Below, piece by piece: positions 35,965-45,406 of a DNA stretch of 64,000 nt (its first letter is position 1; each line of letters starts with the position of its first letter). Made by a program: the position numbers and the translations under genes. This DNA comes from Salicibibacter cibi. GTDB taxonomy: Bacteria; Bacillota; Bacilli; Bacillales; Marinococcaceae. Under the pieces are notes generated by a model. It was not told the origin of the DNA and searched no databases. It saw only the letters and a list, made by a program, of their open reading frames with translations. The stretch lies in the NCBI RefSeq assembly GCF_016495865.1, contig NZ_CP054706.1, positions 2,914,001 through 2,978,000 of the forward strand, given 5' to 3'.

Positions 35965-37254
35965 TTATTTTTGGAATTGGGCTGTTTCTGTCGAGCCTGA
36001 AAGAGCGGTTGTTGACGAGGTTCCTTCTGAAATTGTCTGTGCAACTTCATCGAAATAACCGGTACCGACTTCCCGCTGATGGCGAGTAGCGGTGTATCCA
36101 TCTTTTTCAGCGGCAAACTCGGCTTGTTGCAATTCAGAATACGCACCCATCCCTCTGTTCTTGTAGCCGCTGGCGAGTTGAAACATACTGTGATTAAGGG
36201 CATGGAAACCGGCAAGTGTAACAAATTGAAATTTATACCCCATCTTGGCAATCTCTTGCTGGAACGTTTCAATCGTATCTTTATCCAAATTCCCTTCCCA
36301 ATTAAAGGATGGCGAGCAGTTGTATGCAAGCATTTGGTCCGGATATTTCTCATGAATCGCATCTGCAAATTTTTGCGCTTCTTCCAGGTTAGGCGTCGAC
36401 GTTTCACACCAAATTAAATCGGCGTAAGGCGCATAAGCCAACCCGCGCGCAATCGCCTGGTCGATACCGGCTCTTGTCCGATAAAAACCTTCATCCGTTC
36501 GCTCTCCGGTAATAAATTCTGCATCGGCAGGATCGACATCGTTGGTAATCAAGTCTGCTGCGTCTGCATCTGTACGCGCAAGCAATACAGTCGGCACACC
36601 GGAAACGTCAGCGGCCAAACGTGCAGACACAAGATTTCTTACTGCGTTTTGTGTTGGAATCAATACTTTTCCGCCAAGGTGTCCGCATTTCTTTTCTGAA
36701 GCCAATTGGTCCTCAAGATGCACCCCGGAAGCACCTGCTTCAATCATCGCTTTCATTAATTCAAAAACATTCAGCTGACCGCCGAAACCCGCTTCTGCGT
36801 CTGCAACAATCGGTGCAAAATAATCAAGATCCCCTTTGCCTTCCATATGCTGAATTTGATCGGCACGCACCAACGCATTATTAATCCGTTTAACAACTTG
36901 CGGAACGGAATTCACCGGATAAAGGCTCTGGTCCGGATACATTTCCCCTGCAAGGTTGGCGTCAGCCGCCACTTGCCATCCGCTTAAGTAGATCGCTTTC
37001 AATCCGGCTTTCACTTGTTGAACGGCCTGATTCCCCGTAAGTGCACCGAGAGAATTTACATAATCTTCATTTTTCAAACTATCCCAAAGCTTTTCCGACC
37101 CTTTACGGGCAAGCGTGTGTTCAATTTGCAAAGAACCGCGAAGACGAACGACATCTTCTGCCGTGTACGGGCGTTTTACCCCTTGCCAACGCTCCTCCGT
37201 TTCCCACTGTCTGTTTAATTCGTCCACCTGCTGCTCAAATGATTGATATGCCAT
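35965..37254 (-). CDS. aceA: Isocitrate lyase
   Basis: Splits isocitrate into succinate and glyoxylate, the first glyoxylate shunt step. The 429-residue protein has the catalytic loop [11 protein letters not shown] (Cys base), the metal region [12 protein letters not shown] and the C-terminal [12 protein letters not shown]. Start at ATG 37254, seven bases after AAAGGAG. With malate synthase G 10 kb away and glcDEF between, the organism can make and use glyoxylate from both isocitrate and glycolate. Confidence 0.97.
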   Translation of the reverse strand: MAYQSFEQQVDELNRQWETEERWQGVKRPYTAEDVVRLRGSLQIEHTLARKGSEKLWDSLKNEDYVNSLGALTGNQAVQQVKAGLKAIYLSGWQVAADANLAGEMYPDQSLYPVNSVPQVVKRINNALVRADQIQHMEGKGDLDYFAPIVADAEAGFGGQLNVFELMKAMIEAGASGVHLEDQLASEKKCGHLGGKVLIPTQNAVRNLVSARLAADVSGVPTVLLARTDADAADLITNDVDPADAEFITGERTDEGFYRTRAGIDQAIARGLAYAPYADLIWCETSTPNLEEAQKFADAIHEKYPDQMLAYNCSPSFNWEGNLDKDTIETFQQEIAKMGYKFQFVTLAGFHALNHSMFQLASGYKNRGMGAYSELQQAEFAAEKDGYTATRHQREVGTGYFDEVAQTISEGTSSTTALSGSTETAQFQK

Positions 37255-37395
37255 ACCCATTCTCCTTTCCTAATTCACATGCGCAAAAGCCCGATCGCAG
37301 CTTTTTCACACTGTGTTACTACAGTTAATAACTGATGCTTTTAATATATAACAGTTTTGATTATGATTCAAGTGTTATATAAAAATTTTTTGTAC

Positions 37396-37425
37396 TTGAC
37401 TTTGTAAAAAATTAAAGCGTATACT
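37396..37425 (+). promoter_or_regulatory. Promoter of the TetR gene
   Basis: TTGACT (37396-37401), an 18-base spacer and TATACT (37420-37425) make a good sigma-A promoter 37 bases before the start codon. Confidence 0.75.
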
Positions 37426-37429
37426 TTAA

Positions 37430-37444
37430 TTGACCACTGGTTAA
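37430..37444 (+). promoter_or_regulatory. Candidate TetR operator 1
   Basis: TTGACCACTGGTTAA is a pseudo-palindrome placed directly over the expected start of transcription. Its left part recurs at 38067-38080 before the next gene. Confidence 0.65.
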
Positions 37445-37461
37445 ATGAAAGAGGGATCACC

Positions 37462-38034
37462 GTGTCAGCCAGAAAAGCTGTAAACACTGAACTTACACGT
37501 GATATCATTTTGGATGCCGCAAAAGATTTATTTGCAGCGAAAGGATATCAGCACGTATCTATGAGACAAATTGCCAAGGAGTTAAGTTATAGTCATGGCT
37601 CGATTTATTATCACTTCAAAAATAAGGCCGAATTGTTTTATGCACTCGTTGAAGTGTACTTTGTCATGCTCGATGAAAAGATTGAAGCGGCAGTAGCCGG
37701 ACAAAAAAGCAACATTGGTAAACTTAGACACATTTGTCTTGGCTTCATCGAATTTGGCCTCACCCATCAAAGCCATTATGAAATTATGTTTTTAATCAAA
37801 GACGAGGAAGTTCGCCAATTCATTAATGAAAGTCCGATGAAAACATATCAAAATTTTGCTCATCACGTGGCCAAATATAGTGAAAGGCAAATGGCAGTTT
37901 CTGAAATATGGTCCATTTTTTTAGCACTGCACGGATTTGTTACCCATTATTTGCGCCATATCACGACTTTTTCAGATGTGAAAAATCTTGCCGAAACGCA
38001 TGTAGATTTATTATTAAGTTTCACAAAAAAATAG
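37462..38034 (+). CDS. TetR family transcriptional regulator
   Basis: A 190-residue regulator with an N-terminal helix-turn-helix (AAKGYQHVSMRQIAKELSYSHGSIYYHFKNKAELF) and an unassigned ligand domain. The operator-like TTGACCACTGGTTAA over its own promoter, found again before the following SDR gene, suggests it represses both. The ligand is unknown. It begins at a GTG (37462) 8 bases after GAGGGA. Confidence 0.85.
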   Translation: MSARKAVNTELTRDIILDAAKDLFAAKGYQHVSMRQIAKELSYSHGSIYYHFKNKAELFYALVEVYFVMLDEKIEAAVAGQKSNIGKLRHICLGFIEFGLTHQSHYEIMFLIKDEEVRQFINESPMKTYQNFAHHVAKYSERQMAVSEIWSIFLALHGFVTHYLRHITTFSDVKNLAETHVDLLLSFTKK

Positions 38035-38066
38035 GGCTTGCAATGCCTTATTTTTTATATCTATTT

Positions 38067-38080
38067 GAACAGTGGTCAAT
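38067..38080 (+). promoter_or_regulatory. Candidate TetR operator 2
   Basis: GAACAGTGGTCAAT is the inverse of ATTGACCACTGTTC and matches operator 1 in 12 of 14 positions. It lies 26 bases upstream of the SDR gene. Confidence 0.6.
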
Positions 38081-38105
38081 TAATTGCAAAGGAGTTACAA
38101 TAAGG

Positions 38106-39032
38106 ATGAAAGCACTGGTTCTGGGAGCAACTGGCGGTATGGGGCACGCCATTATTAAAGAATTAACGGAACGAAACATCGAAGCTACAGCTTTCGCGCG
38201 GTCTCACGCGAAACTCGAGAAAATGTTTTCTCGTCATTCGACGGTAACAATACACCCCGGTGATATTTTTACATCCAATGACATTCATGCAGCAGCGGAC
38301 GGCGTTGACCTGATCTTTCATGCCATAAACATTCCTTATGCAGACTGGGAATATAGACTTCCCACAATGAATCAAAATATCATTGCCGCCGCAAAAAATC
38401 ACTCCGCAAAATTGGCCGTCGCAGACAATATTTACGCGTATGGGAGAGGTGACAGCGATAAAACGAAAGAAACAACGCCCAAACACCCTCATACTAAAAA
38501 AGGAAAAATCCGCTTACAGATGGAGCGCCTGTTCAAAGAATCCGAAGTACCTTATCTGATCGCACATTTCCCTGATTACTATGGTCCACATGCCGAAAAT
38601 GCTCCGCTGAACTACACGCTTAAATCTGTGGCAGCGAATAAACGAACAAGCTTCGTAGGAAACCCATCCATAGCCAGAGAACATATTTACACACCTGATG
38701 GCGCAAAAGCCATTATTGAACTCGCTCTTCGTGATGATGTGTATAATCAAAATTGGAATATCCCCGCGTATGACACGATAACAGGTGTAGAAATTATAGA
38801 AATCGTACGTTCTATGGCGGACTATAAGAAACGGGTCTCCACCATCACAAAAAGCATGATTCGGTTTTTAGGTTTCTTTAACAAACAAATGCGCGAGTTT
38901 ACGGAAATGCAATACCTCAATGAGGACCCGGTTATTTTAAGCGGAAAGAAATATGAAAAATTGATAGGTCCAGTGCCAAAAACCCCTTATTCACAGGGTA
39001 TACGTGAAACGATGGCAGCCTATGAACAGTAA
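38106..39032 (+). CDS. NAD-dependent epimerase/SDR family protein
   Basis: A 308-residue extended/atypical SDR with the N-terminal NAD(P) motif LVLGATGGMGHAI and the segment YAYGRGDSDKTKET, where a Tyr of the active-site type may lie. The C-terminal half carries a substrate domain of unknown specificity. The ATG at 38106 follows AAAGGAG by 11 bases; a longer frame would run back into the TetR gene. It is likely controlled by the TetR protein next door. Confidence 0.82.
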   Translation: MKALVLGATGGMGHAIIKELTERNIEATAFARSHAKLEKMFSRHSTVTIHPGDIFTSNDIHAAADGVDLIFHAINIPYADWEYRLPTMNQNIIAAAKNHSAKLAVADNIYAYGRGDSDKTKETTPKHPHTKKGKIRLQMERLFKESEVPYLIAHFPDYYGPHAENAPLNYTLKSVAANKRTSFVGNPSIAREHIYTPDGAKAIIELALRDDVYNQNWNIPAYDTITGVEIIEIVRSMADYKKRVSTITKSMIRFLGFFNKQMREFTEMQYLNEDPVILSGKKYEKLIGPVPKTPYSQGIRETMAAYEQ

Positions 39033-39191
39033 CATACACAAACACACCCCATCACGTTCTTTTACTATGTTTAAGGAAAAAATGAACCGATTGCTTGGCG
39101 TCCCTCATTTACGCAGCGTTGCAATTAGAATGCAGATTGGCGGAAAAATGACACTCTATCTTGTGCGCACACTATTCCGATCCTTACCAAA

Positions 39192-39226
39192 AAGAACGCG
39201 AACCCCCGATTCAGGTTCGCGTTCTT
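39192..39226. terminator. Bidirectional terminator after rplT
   Basis: AAGAACGCGAAC pairs perfectly with GTTCGCGTTCTT, between the SDR gene and rplT. Confidence 0.85.
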
Positions 39227-39230
39227 CATT

Positions 39231-39587
39231 CTAATTCAATTCCGCTTTGGCTTTTTCGGCAAGGTCTGCAAAAGCATCTTTATCGTTCACTGCCAAGTCG
39301 GCGAGCATTTTTCGGTTAACGTTAATCTCCGCTTGCTTCAATCCATGCATGAGACGGTTGTACGAAAGTCCGTTTACACGAGCGGCCGCATTGATACGTG
39401 TAATCCATAGTTTTCGGAAATCACGTTTGCGTTGGCGTCGATCACGGTATGCATATTGAAGTGATTTTCTCACTTGTTGTTGGGCCGTGCGAAATAAACG
39501 ATGTTTCGATCCGTAATATCCTTTTGCAAGTTTTAAAACCTTTTTTCGACGACTACGGGCGACTGTTCCGCCTTTAACTCTAGGCAT
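39231..39587 (-). CDS. rplT: 50S ribosomal protein L20
   Basis: A 118-residue basic protein that binds 23S rRNA early in 50S assembly and represses its own operon. The start [26 protein letters not shown] and the core [25 protein letters not shown] are diagnostic. It is last in infC-rpmI-rplT and ends at a strong terminator. Confidence 0.98.
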   Translation of the reverse strand: MPRVKGGTVARSRRKKVLKLAKGYYGSKHRLFRTAQQQVRKSLQYAYRDRRQRKRDFRKLWITRINAAARVNGLSYNRLMHGLKQAEINVNRKMLADLAVNDKDAFADLAEKAKAELN

Positions 39588-39621
39588 CGTCGATCCCTCC
39601 TATTCACTCTCGATTGTTGAT

Positions 39622-39822
39622 TTATTTTTTGTATGGGAGCAATGGTTCGACACGCTGTTGGTCACTTTTATCCATTACCGTGCCTTTTCGTAAATGCCGT
39701 TTTTGTTTTTGCGTCTGGTTACGGGACAAGTGGCTAGTAAACGCATGATTGCGCTTCAGTTTTCCACTGCCGGTACGCTTAAAACGCTTGGCTGCTCCTC
39801 GGTGAGTTTTCATTTTTGGCAT
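39622..39822 (-). CDS. rpmI: 50S ribosomal protein L35
   Basis: A 66-residue basic ribosomal protein. The true N-terminus is [24 protein letters not shown], so I start at ATG 39822; a longer frame upstream would run into the ribosome site. It lies between infC and rplT as in all Bacillales. Confidence 0.97.
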   Translation of the reverse strand: MPKMKTHRGAAKRFKRTGSGKLKRNHAFTSHLSRNQTQKQKRHLRKGTVMDKSDQQRVEPLLPYKK

Positions 39823-39838
39823 GACAATTTCCTCCTTG

Positions 39839-40372
39839 CTACGACTTTTTCTTATTGTCTTGGTCTGACTTGGGGGCAAGCATCAAAAACATGCTGCGCC
39901 CATCCATTTTGGGTTTTGTTTCAATAGCTGCAACGTCTTTGGTTTCTTCTGCAAGACGTTCCAAAATCTCTCGACCAATGGATGAATGCGTAATGGCGCG
40001 ACCGCGGAAACGAATGGCAGCTTTTACTTTATCGCCTTTCGACAAAAATTTACGTGCATTGCGAAGCTTCGTATTAAAGTCATGCTCATCAATATTCGGG
40101 CTCAATCGCACTTCCTTCACATTGATGACTTTTTGTTTTTTACGCGCTTCACGCTCTTTTTTCTGTTGCTCATAGCGATATTTCCCGTAGTCCATGATGC
40201 GACAGACCGGCGGTTTCGCATTCGGTGCGACGAGAACAAGATCCTGTTCCGCTTGCTCAGCACGATCCAATGCCTCCCGTTTCGATACAATCCCCACTTG
40301 GTCCCCATTCGCGTCGATGAGGCGAACCTCGCGGGCGCGAATCCCGTCATTAAGCTTCATATCCTTACGAAT
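39839..40372 (-). CDS. infC: Translation initiation factor IF-3 (AUU start)
   Basis: Prevents premature joining of ribosomal subunits and proofreads initiation codons. The 177-residue protein has the N-domain ([25 protein letters not shown]), a Lys-rich linker and the C-domain. The best start is ATT at 40372: GGAGGTGG lies six bases upstream, while the ATG at 40360 is 18 bases away. The N-terminus then reads (I)[15 protein letters not shown], which lines up with the ISKDFIINEQIRAREV of Geobacillus IF-3, known to start with AUU. A non-standard start lets IF-3 limit its own translation. Confidence 0.93.
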   Translation of the reverse strand: MRKDMKLNDGIRAREVRLIDANGDQVGIVSKREALDRAEQAEQDLVLVAPNAKPPVCRIMDYGKYRYEQQKKEREARKKQKVINVKEVRLSPNIDEHDFNTKLRNARKFLSKGDKVKAAIRFRGRAITHSSIGREILERLAEETKDVAAIETKPKMDGRSMFLMLAPKSDQDNKKKS

Positions 40373-40393
40373 AAAGAGCCACCTCCATTAAAT

Positions 40394-40490
40394 TTTTTTA
40401 GAAAACTTGGCTTTTCGCCAAGCTTTTACGGCGAAAAACCTTAGTTGCACTTATGCAGGAAAGAAAGCTAATTTATACATTCTTTCCTGC
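40394..40490. repeat. Dispersed hairpin repeat, copy C (full)
   Basis: Full copy with inner alternatives CTTGG/CCAAG and TTTTCGCC (40412-40419)/GGCGAAAA (40430-40437), then ACCTTAGTTGCACTTAT, then the outer stem GCAGGAAAGAA (40455-40465) / TTCTTTCCTGC (40480-40490). Its outer stem bases differ from copy B but still pair fully. It has been placed between the infC attenuator and the infC start. Confidence 0.8.
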
Positions 40491-40560
40491 GAAAAATAAC
40501 CCATAGAAATGTGCCGACAATTGCATTGCAACATGCACACAGCAAAGCTTTGCACACGTA

Positions 40561-40697
40561 AAAAAAGTGAGTGCCGCACTACACACGACACCCACTTATC
40601 CAATCCGATTCATTCGATTGCCGACCAGTCAACAACCCGAAGGCGTCGATCAGGTGAGAAGCGGGCGCTTCTGCTTGTGTGCAACATGTTCAATTCT
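40561..40697 (-). ncRNA. Leader of infC-rpmI-rplT (L20-type attenuator)
   Basis: From the promoter at 40704-40732 the transcript runs through this region. A 13-bp hairpin (minus-strand AAGTGGGTGTCG with GCGGCACTCACTT) is followed by T7, giving a full intrinsic terminator far upstream of infC. In B. subtilis L20 binds such a leader and promotes termination, so this is likely the same control. The L20-binding fold itself is inferred, not traced. Confidence 0.75.
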
Positions 40698-40703
40698 TTA
40701 TCC

Positions 40704-40732
40704 AGTGTACAATCCGAGGACGTGAATGTCAA
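40704..40732 (-). promoter_or_regulatory. Promoter of the infC operon
   Basis: On the minus strand a perfect TTGACA (40732-40727), a 17-base spacer and TACACT (40709-40704). Confidence 0.8.
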
Positions 40733-40927
40733 GAGGATATGGACGCCCGGTGTGAGTTGGCCTTTATTTCACGTTTTCCGGGGCTTTCATTGTACTTCTA
40801 ACCTCTGTTCAACATTTTTCATCTGCTCGGGGTACATTGAGTTCTTCAACGTACCTATGATCGAGAATTCTTTCCATGCCGAAGTGCAATACCTTTCATT
40901 GTACCAACTATTACCGGATTTTCCTTT

Positions 40928-42283
40928 TCAATTGCCCAACAAGACTCTCCCTTTTTGATAAAGGCTTTTCCAATCTGTTTCCGGAATGAGCGACCCCCCT
41001 GTTGCCCATGCCACATGTGTCGCTTCCTTCATCTTGGAGGATAAACCGTGATTGTCGATATAGGATGGATGTTTTGATAATTGTATCGGCCCTTGCAAAC
41101 CGGAAGCGGCAGAGGGTTCCACTTTTACACCTTCAGAGCTCATCAGTAGGGAAAGCATTCTAAACAGCTCATCGTCTTCGATGGTATAAACGCCGCTTAT
41201 GAGTTTCTCACTAATTGCCGTCGCAAAACTTGAAGGTCTTCCAACGGCCAAGCCGTCCGCTTCCGTTACATTGTCGATGCCAAAATCCTGGACACTGACC
41301 TTTTCATGTTTTTCCGTCAAAAGGCCAATTAAGACGGAGGGAGAATGCGTAGGTTCAACAAAAAAACAATGAACGTTATCGCCAAATAATTGTTTGAGGC
41401 CAAAAGTCAATCCCCCCGGCGATCCTCCCACGCCACAAGGAAGATATAGAAACAGCGGATGGTCGCTATCCACACGGGTGTCTTGTTCGTCAAGTTGCGC
41501 CTTCAATTCGTAGGCTGCGATGCTGTAACCTAAAAACAAGTCCCGCGAATGTTCATCGTCGATAAAATAGCCGTTCGGATTCTCGAGGGATAATTTTCTC
41601 CCCTCATTAATCGCCTTGCTGAAATCTGCGCTGTATTCATAAACGTTAGCTCCGTTTTCTTTTAGCAAATCTTTTTTCCATTGTTTGGCATCCGAAGACA
41701 TGTGGATCGAGACGTCAAAGCCGATCACGGAACTGACGATCCCGATGCTAAGGCCTAAATTGCCGGTAGAACCCACATCAATAGCGTATTGATTAAAAAA
41801 ACGCTTGAAAGCAGAAGAGGCAAATTTTTCGTAGCTTTCCTGCTTTGTGATCAACCCATTGTCAATGGCCAACGTTTCCGCGTATTTGAGTACTTCAAAA
41901 ATCCCGCCGCGCGCCTTTATGGATCCGGCAATCGGCAATTCATTGTCGCATTTTAAATACAAAGTCCCTTCGATGTTTCCTTTATAATGATCTTCAAGGT
42001 GCGTTTTCACATTCGGAATGGAGCGTAAGGGAGATTCAATGATTCCGCCATTTTCTTTCGTTTCCGGGAACTCCCTTTCAATAAACGGCCGAAACCTTGC
42101 CCACATGTCCGCTGCTTCTTCCATATCTGCTTCGCTTACGGAGAAACCGGAAGCAGAGGCATCCGCCCATTTTTGTTTGAATGGATTTTCCCACCATACC
42201 GGCCTTAACGCTGTAATATCTTCAAGAAGGGGGAATGCTTTTGTCCAACTTGCCATTGGCTCACCCAACACCTGATTATTCAT
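40928..42283 (-). CDS. dsdA: D-serine ammonia-lyase
   Basis: PLP enzyme that turns D-serine into pyruvate and ammonia. The 451-residue protein has the PLP-lysine region LPIAGSIKARGGIFEVLKYAE, the phosphate loop GSTGNLGLSIGIVSS and a C-terminal SAASGLQGP. Its start is set to ATG 42283, seven bases after GAGGAGGG. It ends the operon glyA-sdaAB-sdaAA-gcvH-dsdA, so both serine isomers would be broken down when glycine is plentiful. No D-serine regulator (DsdC) is near. Confidence 0.93.
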   Translation of the reverse strand: MNNQVLGEPMASWTKAFPLLEDITALRPVWWENPFKQKWADASASGFSVSEADMEEAADMWARFRPFIEREFPETKENGGIIESPLRSIPNVKTHLEDHYKGNIEGTLYLKCDNELPIAGSIKARGGIFEVLKYAETLAIDNGLITKQESYEKFASSAFKRFFNQYAIDVGSTGNLGLSIGIVSSVIGFDVSIHMSSDAKQWKKDLLKENGANVYEYSADFSKAINEGRKLSLENPNGYFIDDEHSRDLFLGYSIAAYELKAQLDEQDTRVDSDHPLFLYLPCGVGGSPGGLTFGLKQLFGDNVHCFFVEPTHSPSVLIGLLTEKHEKVSVQDFGIDNVTEADGLAVGRPSSFATAISEKLISGVYTIEDDELFRMLSLLMSSEGVKVEPSAASGLQGPIQLSKHPSYIDNHGLSSKMKEATHVAWATGGSLIPETDWKSLYQKGRVLLGN

Positions 42284-42311
42284 GGTCAAACCCTCCTCGG
42301 CTAAGAACGAC

Positions 42312-42689
42312 TTAGTCTTCTTCGGTAAAAGCATGATACTGCGCTTCATTCATTAGATCTTCAAGTTCGTCCCGGTCAGTCAACTTCACATCGATCAACC
42401 AGCCTTCACCTTCCGGGTAGGCATTGACTAATTCCGGTTCATCTTCCAATCTTTCATTTATGTTCACAACCGTTCCGGAAATCGGAACGTATATTTCCGA
42501 AACCGTTTTTACCGACTCAATGGTACCGATGCTTTCGTTCGCGGCAACCTCTTCATCGACTTCCGGAATTTCCACAAAAACAATATCTCCAAGTTCCTGT
42601 TGCGCGTAATCCGATATTCCGATACGAACAATGCCTTCTTCTAACGTTTCTACCCATTCATGTTCTTTGCTATACCATTTACTCATCAT
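42312..42689 (-). CDS. gcvH: Glycine cleavage system H protein
   Basis: Lipoyl carrier that shuttles the aminomethyl group in glycine cleavage and, in Bacillus, also hands lipoyl groups to other enzymes. The 125-residue protein has the lipoyl Lys in GTIESVKTVSE and the usual start KWYSKEHEWVE. No gcvT or gcvP lies in the window, so this may be an extra H protein. It sits in the glycine-riboswitch operon, 11 bases after sdaAA, and lipA is just upstream of the operon. Confidence 0.95.
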   Translation of the reverse strand: MMSKWYSKEHEWVETLEEGIVRIGISDYAQQELGDIVFVEIPEVDEEVAANESIGTIESVKTVSEIYVPISGTVVNINERLEDEPELVNAYPEGEGWLIDVKLTDRDELEDLMNEAQYHAFTEED

Positions 42690-42700
42690 AGGTACTCCTT

Positions 42701-43573
42701 TTAGCTATATAGTTTACGTTTGATGTCTTCGCCCGTTGGTGTGGTCGCAAGACCTCCAAGGGATGTTTCCCGCAAGGTTCGAGGCATTTCACTCCCGACT
42801 CTATACATCGTTTCGATGACTTCATCACACGGGATACGGCTTTCAATACCCGCGAGCGCCATATCCGCGGAAGAAAATGCGATCGATGTGCCGATGACGT
42901 TCCGTTTAATGCATGGAACTTCCACCAGACCGCCAACCGGATCACACACGAGGCCAAGCAATGATTTCATCGCCATCGCGGTCGCGTGTACGGCTTGCCT
43001 CGGGGTCCCCCCTTTTAATTCCACGATTACACTCGCGGCCATTGCTGTTGCAGAACCGACTTCTGCCTGGCAGCCGCCCGCAGCACCTGAAATAAACGAG
43101 CGATTGGCGATAATATAGCCTAGGCAACTGGCCGTAAACAATCCATACGCAAGCGCATCCAAGGAATAATTATCGTTGTCGCGAAGGGAAAACAAGATCC
43201 CCGGAAGTACGCCCGCTGAACCTGCCGTTGGGGTCGCGACAATAACGCCCATTCGGGCATTGCATTCAGACGTTGCCATCGCGTAACGCATCGCCCCGGT
43301 AATGTGCGGGCCGGAAAGGGTGTCCCCACGGTCGATATACGCTCCCATTTTCAGGGCATCTCCCCCTGATATGCCACTTGGAGCAGGGGAACCGTCCGAT
43401 TTGCCGGCTTCGACGGCCTCTTGCATTTTAATTAAGCGATCTTTCATTTTATTGAAAATATCCTCACGCGTCATGTCCGTCTTTTCGCTTTCCATGTCGA
43501 TCATTGCATCAGCAATGCTTACGTTTTTCGTCTCACAGTGGGAAAGCAAACGTTCCATCGAATCAACTTGCAC
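42701..43573 (-). CDS. sdaAA: L-serine dehydratase alpha subunit
   Basis: Iron-sulfur subunit of L-serine dehydratase (serine to pyruvate plus ammonia). The 290-residue protein has the expected Cys positions in CLGYIIANRSFISGAAGGCQAEVG and CDPVGGLVEVPCIKRN for a [4Fe-4S] cluster. It starts with GTG (43573), six bases after GGAGGTG. It follows sdaAB by three bases and needs it for activity. Confidence 0.95.
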   Translation of the reverse strand: MQVDSMERLLSHCETKNVSIADAMIDMESEKTDMTREDIFNKMKDRLIKMQEAVEAGKSDGSPAPSGISGGDALKMGAYIDRGDTLSGPHITGAMRYAMATSECNARMGVIVATPTAGSAGVLPGILFSLRDNDNYSLDALAYGLFTASCLGYIIANRSFISGAAGGCQAEVGSATAMAASVIVELKGGTPRQAVHATAMAMKSLLGLVCDPVGGLVEVPCIKRNVIGTSIAFSSADMALAGIESRIPCDEVIETMYRVGSEMPRTLRETSLGGLATTPTGEDIKRKLYS

Positions 43574-43576
43574 GCG

Positions 43577-44098
43577 TTACACCTCCTTTTTTTCATTCGT
43601 GAGCATATATAAAGGCAGACGATTACATATCGAACGAAAGTCGTCATCTGTGCTTAAACGAATCGTCGTTTCCGCATCATTGATGAAAAAGATATGTGAC
43701 AAACCGCCGCCAAGAGAAACACCACCCACTTTTACGTGTCGATATCCGGCCTCGGCAACGATAATTACCGTGTTCGGATGATCGTAATAAGGACATTGAT
43801 CCTTTTCGAGCAGAAACTGGTAATCGATGTTTTCTGCATTCGCGATCGCCAAGGCGTCTTTAATCCGAACATCCTCTGTTCCCATCCCGAGCAAGCCGCC
43901 GAGAAGCGCTTTGTCGGTGCCGTGGCCTTGATACGTTTGGGCAAACGAATCGTACAAGGTAATGCGAACCTGTTCCGGTTTGCACCCGCCGAGGAGTTCG
44001 TACGTAAATCGACCGATGGAAACCGCTCCCGCCGTATGAGAACTAGACGGACCCACCATGACGGGGCCGATAATATCAAAACAGCTTTGAAATTCCAT
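43577..44098 (-). CDS. sdaAB: L-serine dehydratase beta subunit, without ACT domain
   Basis: Partner of SdaAA. The 173-residue protein keeps the beta fold with DIIGPVMVGPSSSHTAGAVSIGRF and the segment GHGTDKALLGGLLGMGTEDVRI, but it stops about 45 residues short of B. subtilis SdaAB (220 residues): the C-terminal ACT domain is missing. Because sdaAA begins three bases later there is no room for it. Start at ATG 44098 after AAAGGAGG. Loss of ACT may remove a serine-binding control step (inference). Confidence 0.92.
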   Translation of the reverse strand: MEFQSCFDIIGPVMVGPSSSHTAGAVSIGRFTYELLGGCKPEQVRITLYDSFAQTYQGHGTDKALLGGLLGMGTEDVRIKDALAIANAENIDYQFLLEKDQCPYYDHPNTVIIVAEAGYRHVKVGGVSLGGGLSHIFFINDAETTIRLSTDDDFRSICNRLPLYMLTNEKKEV

Positions 44099-44112
44099 GT
44101 TTCGATCCTCCT

Positions 44113-45366
44113 TTATCGTACGCTTGCTTCTTTCTGAAAAAGAGAAAAGGCTTTGCAAATATCCTTCGTCTTGTTTTTCGCCTGTTCCAAGACATCGGGA
44201 TTGCCGTTACTTCCCAGAACATCAGCAATAATTTCGCCGATGTTGATCATTTCTTGTTTTCCCATTCCCCGTGTCGTAAGCGCCGCCGTGCCGATTCTAA
44301 TGCCGCTCGTCACAAACGGACCTTCCGGGTCAAACGGGATTGTATTTTTATTGACCGTAATGCCGGCTTTTTCAAGCAATTGCTCCGCCTCTTTTCCAGT
44401 AAGATTCCACGGCCGTACATCGACAAGCAATAAATGGTTGTCAGTTCCGCCTGAAACGAGGGCAGCGCCGTTCTCTTTTAGCGTGTCACCGAGTGTGATT
44501 GCGTTTTCCACAATTTGATTGGCATACGTTTTGAATGACGGTTGCAGGGATTCTTTAAAAGAAACGGCTTTGGCGGCAATCACATGCATTAATGGTCCGC
44601 CTTGCAGGCCGGGAAAAACAGCCTTGTTAATCCCTTTTGCCATCTCTTTGTCATTCGTTAAAACAAACCCTCCGCGAGGCCCCCTTAATGTTTTATGTGT
44701 CGTGCTGGTTACAACGTCCGCATAAGGCACCGGAGACGGATGAATGCCGGATGCAATAAGTCCGGCAATATGCGCCATATCGACCATCAATTTTGCATCA
44801 ATCTTATCCGCAATTTCCTTAAATTTTGCGAAGTCAATGACCCGTGGATAAGCACTTGCACCGGCGATAATGAGTTTTGGTTTTTCTTTTTTTGCTTGTT
44901 CTTCCAATTGATCATAATCAATGAAGTGATCGTCTTCCCTGACACCATAAGAAACAACATCAAACCACTTGCCGGAAATGCTGACAGGACTGCCATGCGT
45001 CAAGTGCCCTCCGTGGGATAAATTCATCCCCATCACCTTATCCCCGGGTGTTAACTGTGAGTAATAAACAGCCAAGTTGGCGGATGCTCCGGAATGAGGT
45101 TGCACATTCGCATAATCGGCTTGATAAAGCTCTTTCAATCGTTCGATTGCCGTACTCTCGGCAATGTCCACGTACTCACATCCGCCATAATACCTTCGTC
45201 CCGGATAGCCCTCCGCGTATTTGTTCGTCATCACCGATCCCATGGCTTCCATGACGTCCTCGCTCACAAAATTTTCTGATGCAATTAACTCAAGCGTGTC
45301 ATGTTGTCTGTGCCGCTCTTCCTCAATAGCCGAAAAAATGGTCGCGTCGTTTTCTTTTAAACTCAT
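44113..45366 (-). CDS. glyA: Serine hydroxymethyltransferase
   Basis: PLP enzyme joining glycine and methylene-tetrahydrofolate to serine and back. The 417-residue protein has the PLP-lysine in [15 protein letters not shown], the N-terminal [17 protein letters not shown] segment and the folate region [10 protein letters not shown]. Start at ATG 45366 after GGAGGGG. It is first in an operon led by a tandem glycine riboswitch, so here it probably works in the direction glycine to serine, feeding the dehydratase. The usual biosynthetic glyA of Bacillus lies elsewhere, so this may be a second copy. Confidence 0.96.
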   Translation of the reverse strand: MSLKENDATIFSAIEEERHRQHDTLELIASENFVSEDVMEAMGSVMTNKYAEGYPGRRYYGGCEYVDIAESTAIERLKELYQADYANVQPHSGASANLAVYYSQLTPGDKVMGMNLSHGGHLTHGSPVSISGKWFDVVSYGVREDDHFIDYDQLEEQAKKEKPKLIIAGASAYPRVIDFAKFKEIADKIDAKLMVDMAHIAGLIASGIHPSPVPYADVVTSTTHKTLRGPRGGFVLTNDKEMAKGINKAVFPGLQGGPLMHVIAAKAVSFKESLQPSFKTYANQIVENAITLGDTLKENGAALVSGGTDNHLLLVDVRPWNLTGKEAEQLLEKAGITVNKNTIPFDPEGPFVTSGIRIGTAALTTRGMGKQEMINIGEIIADVLGSNGNPDVLEQAKNKTKDICKAFSLFQKEASVR

Positions 45367-45406
45367 CAAAACCCCTCCATTTAAAATTATTTTTGGGTAA
45401 ATAAAA

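Noticed and set aside
40741..40927. Search for a gene or terminator between dsdA and the infC promoter
   Set aside because: No open frame with a ribosome site and no convincing terminator hairpin was found.
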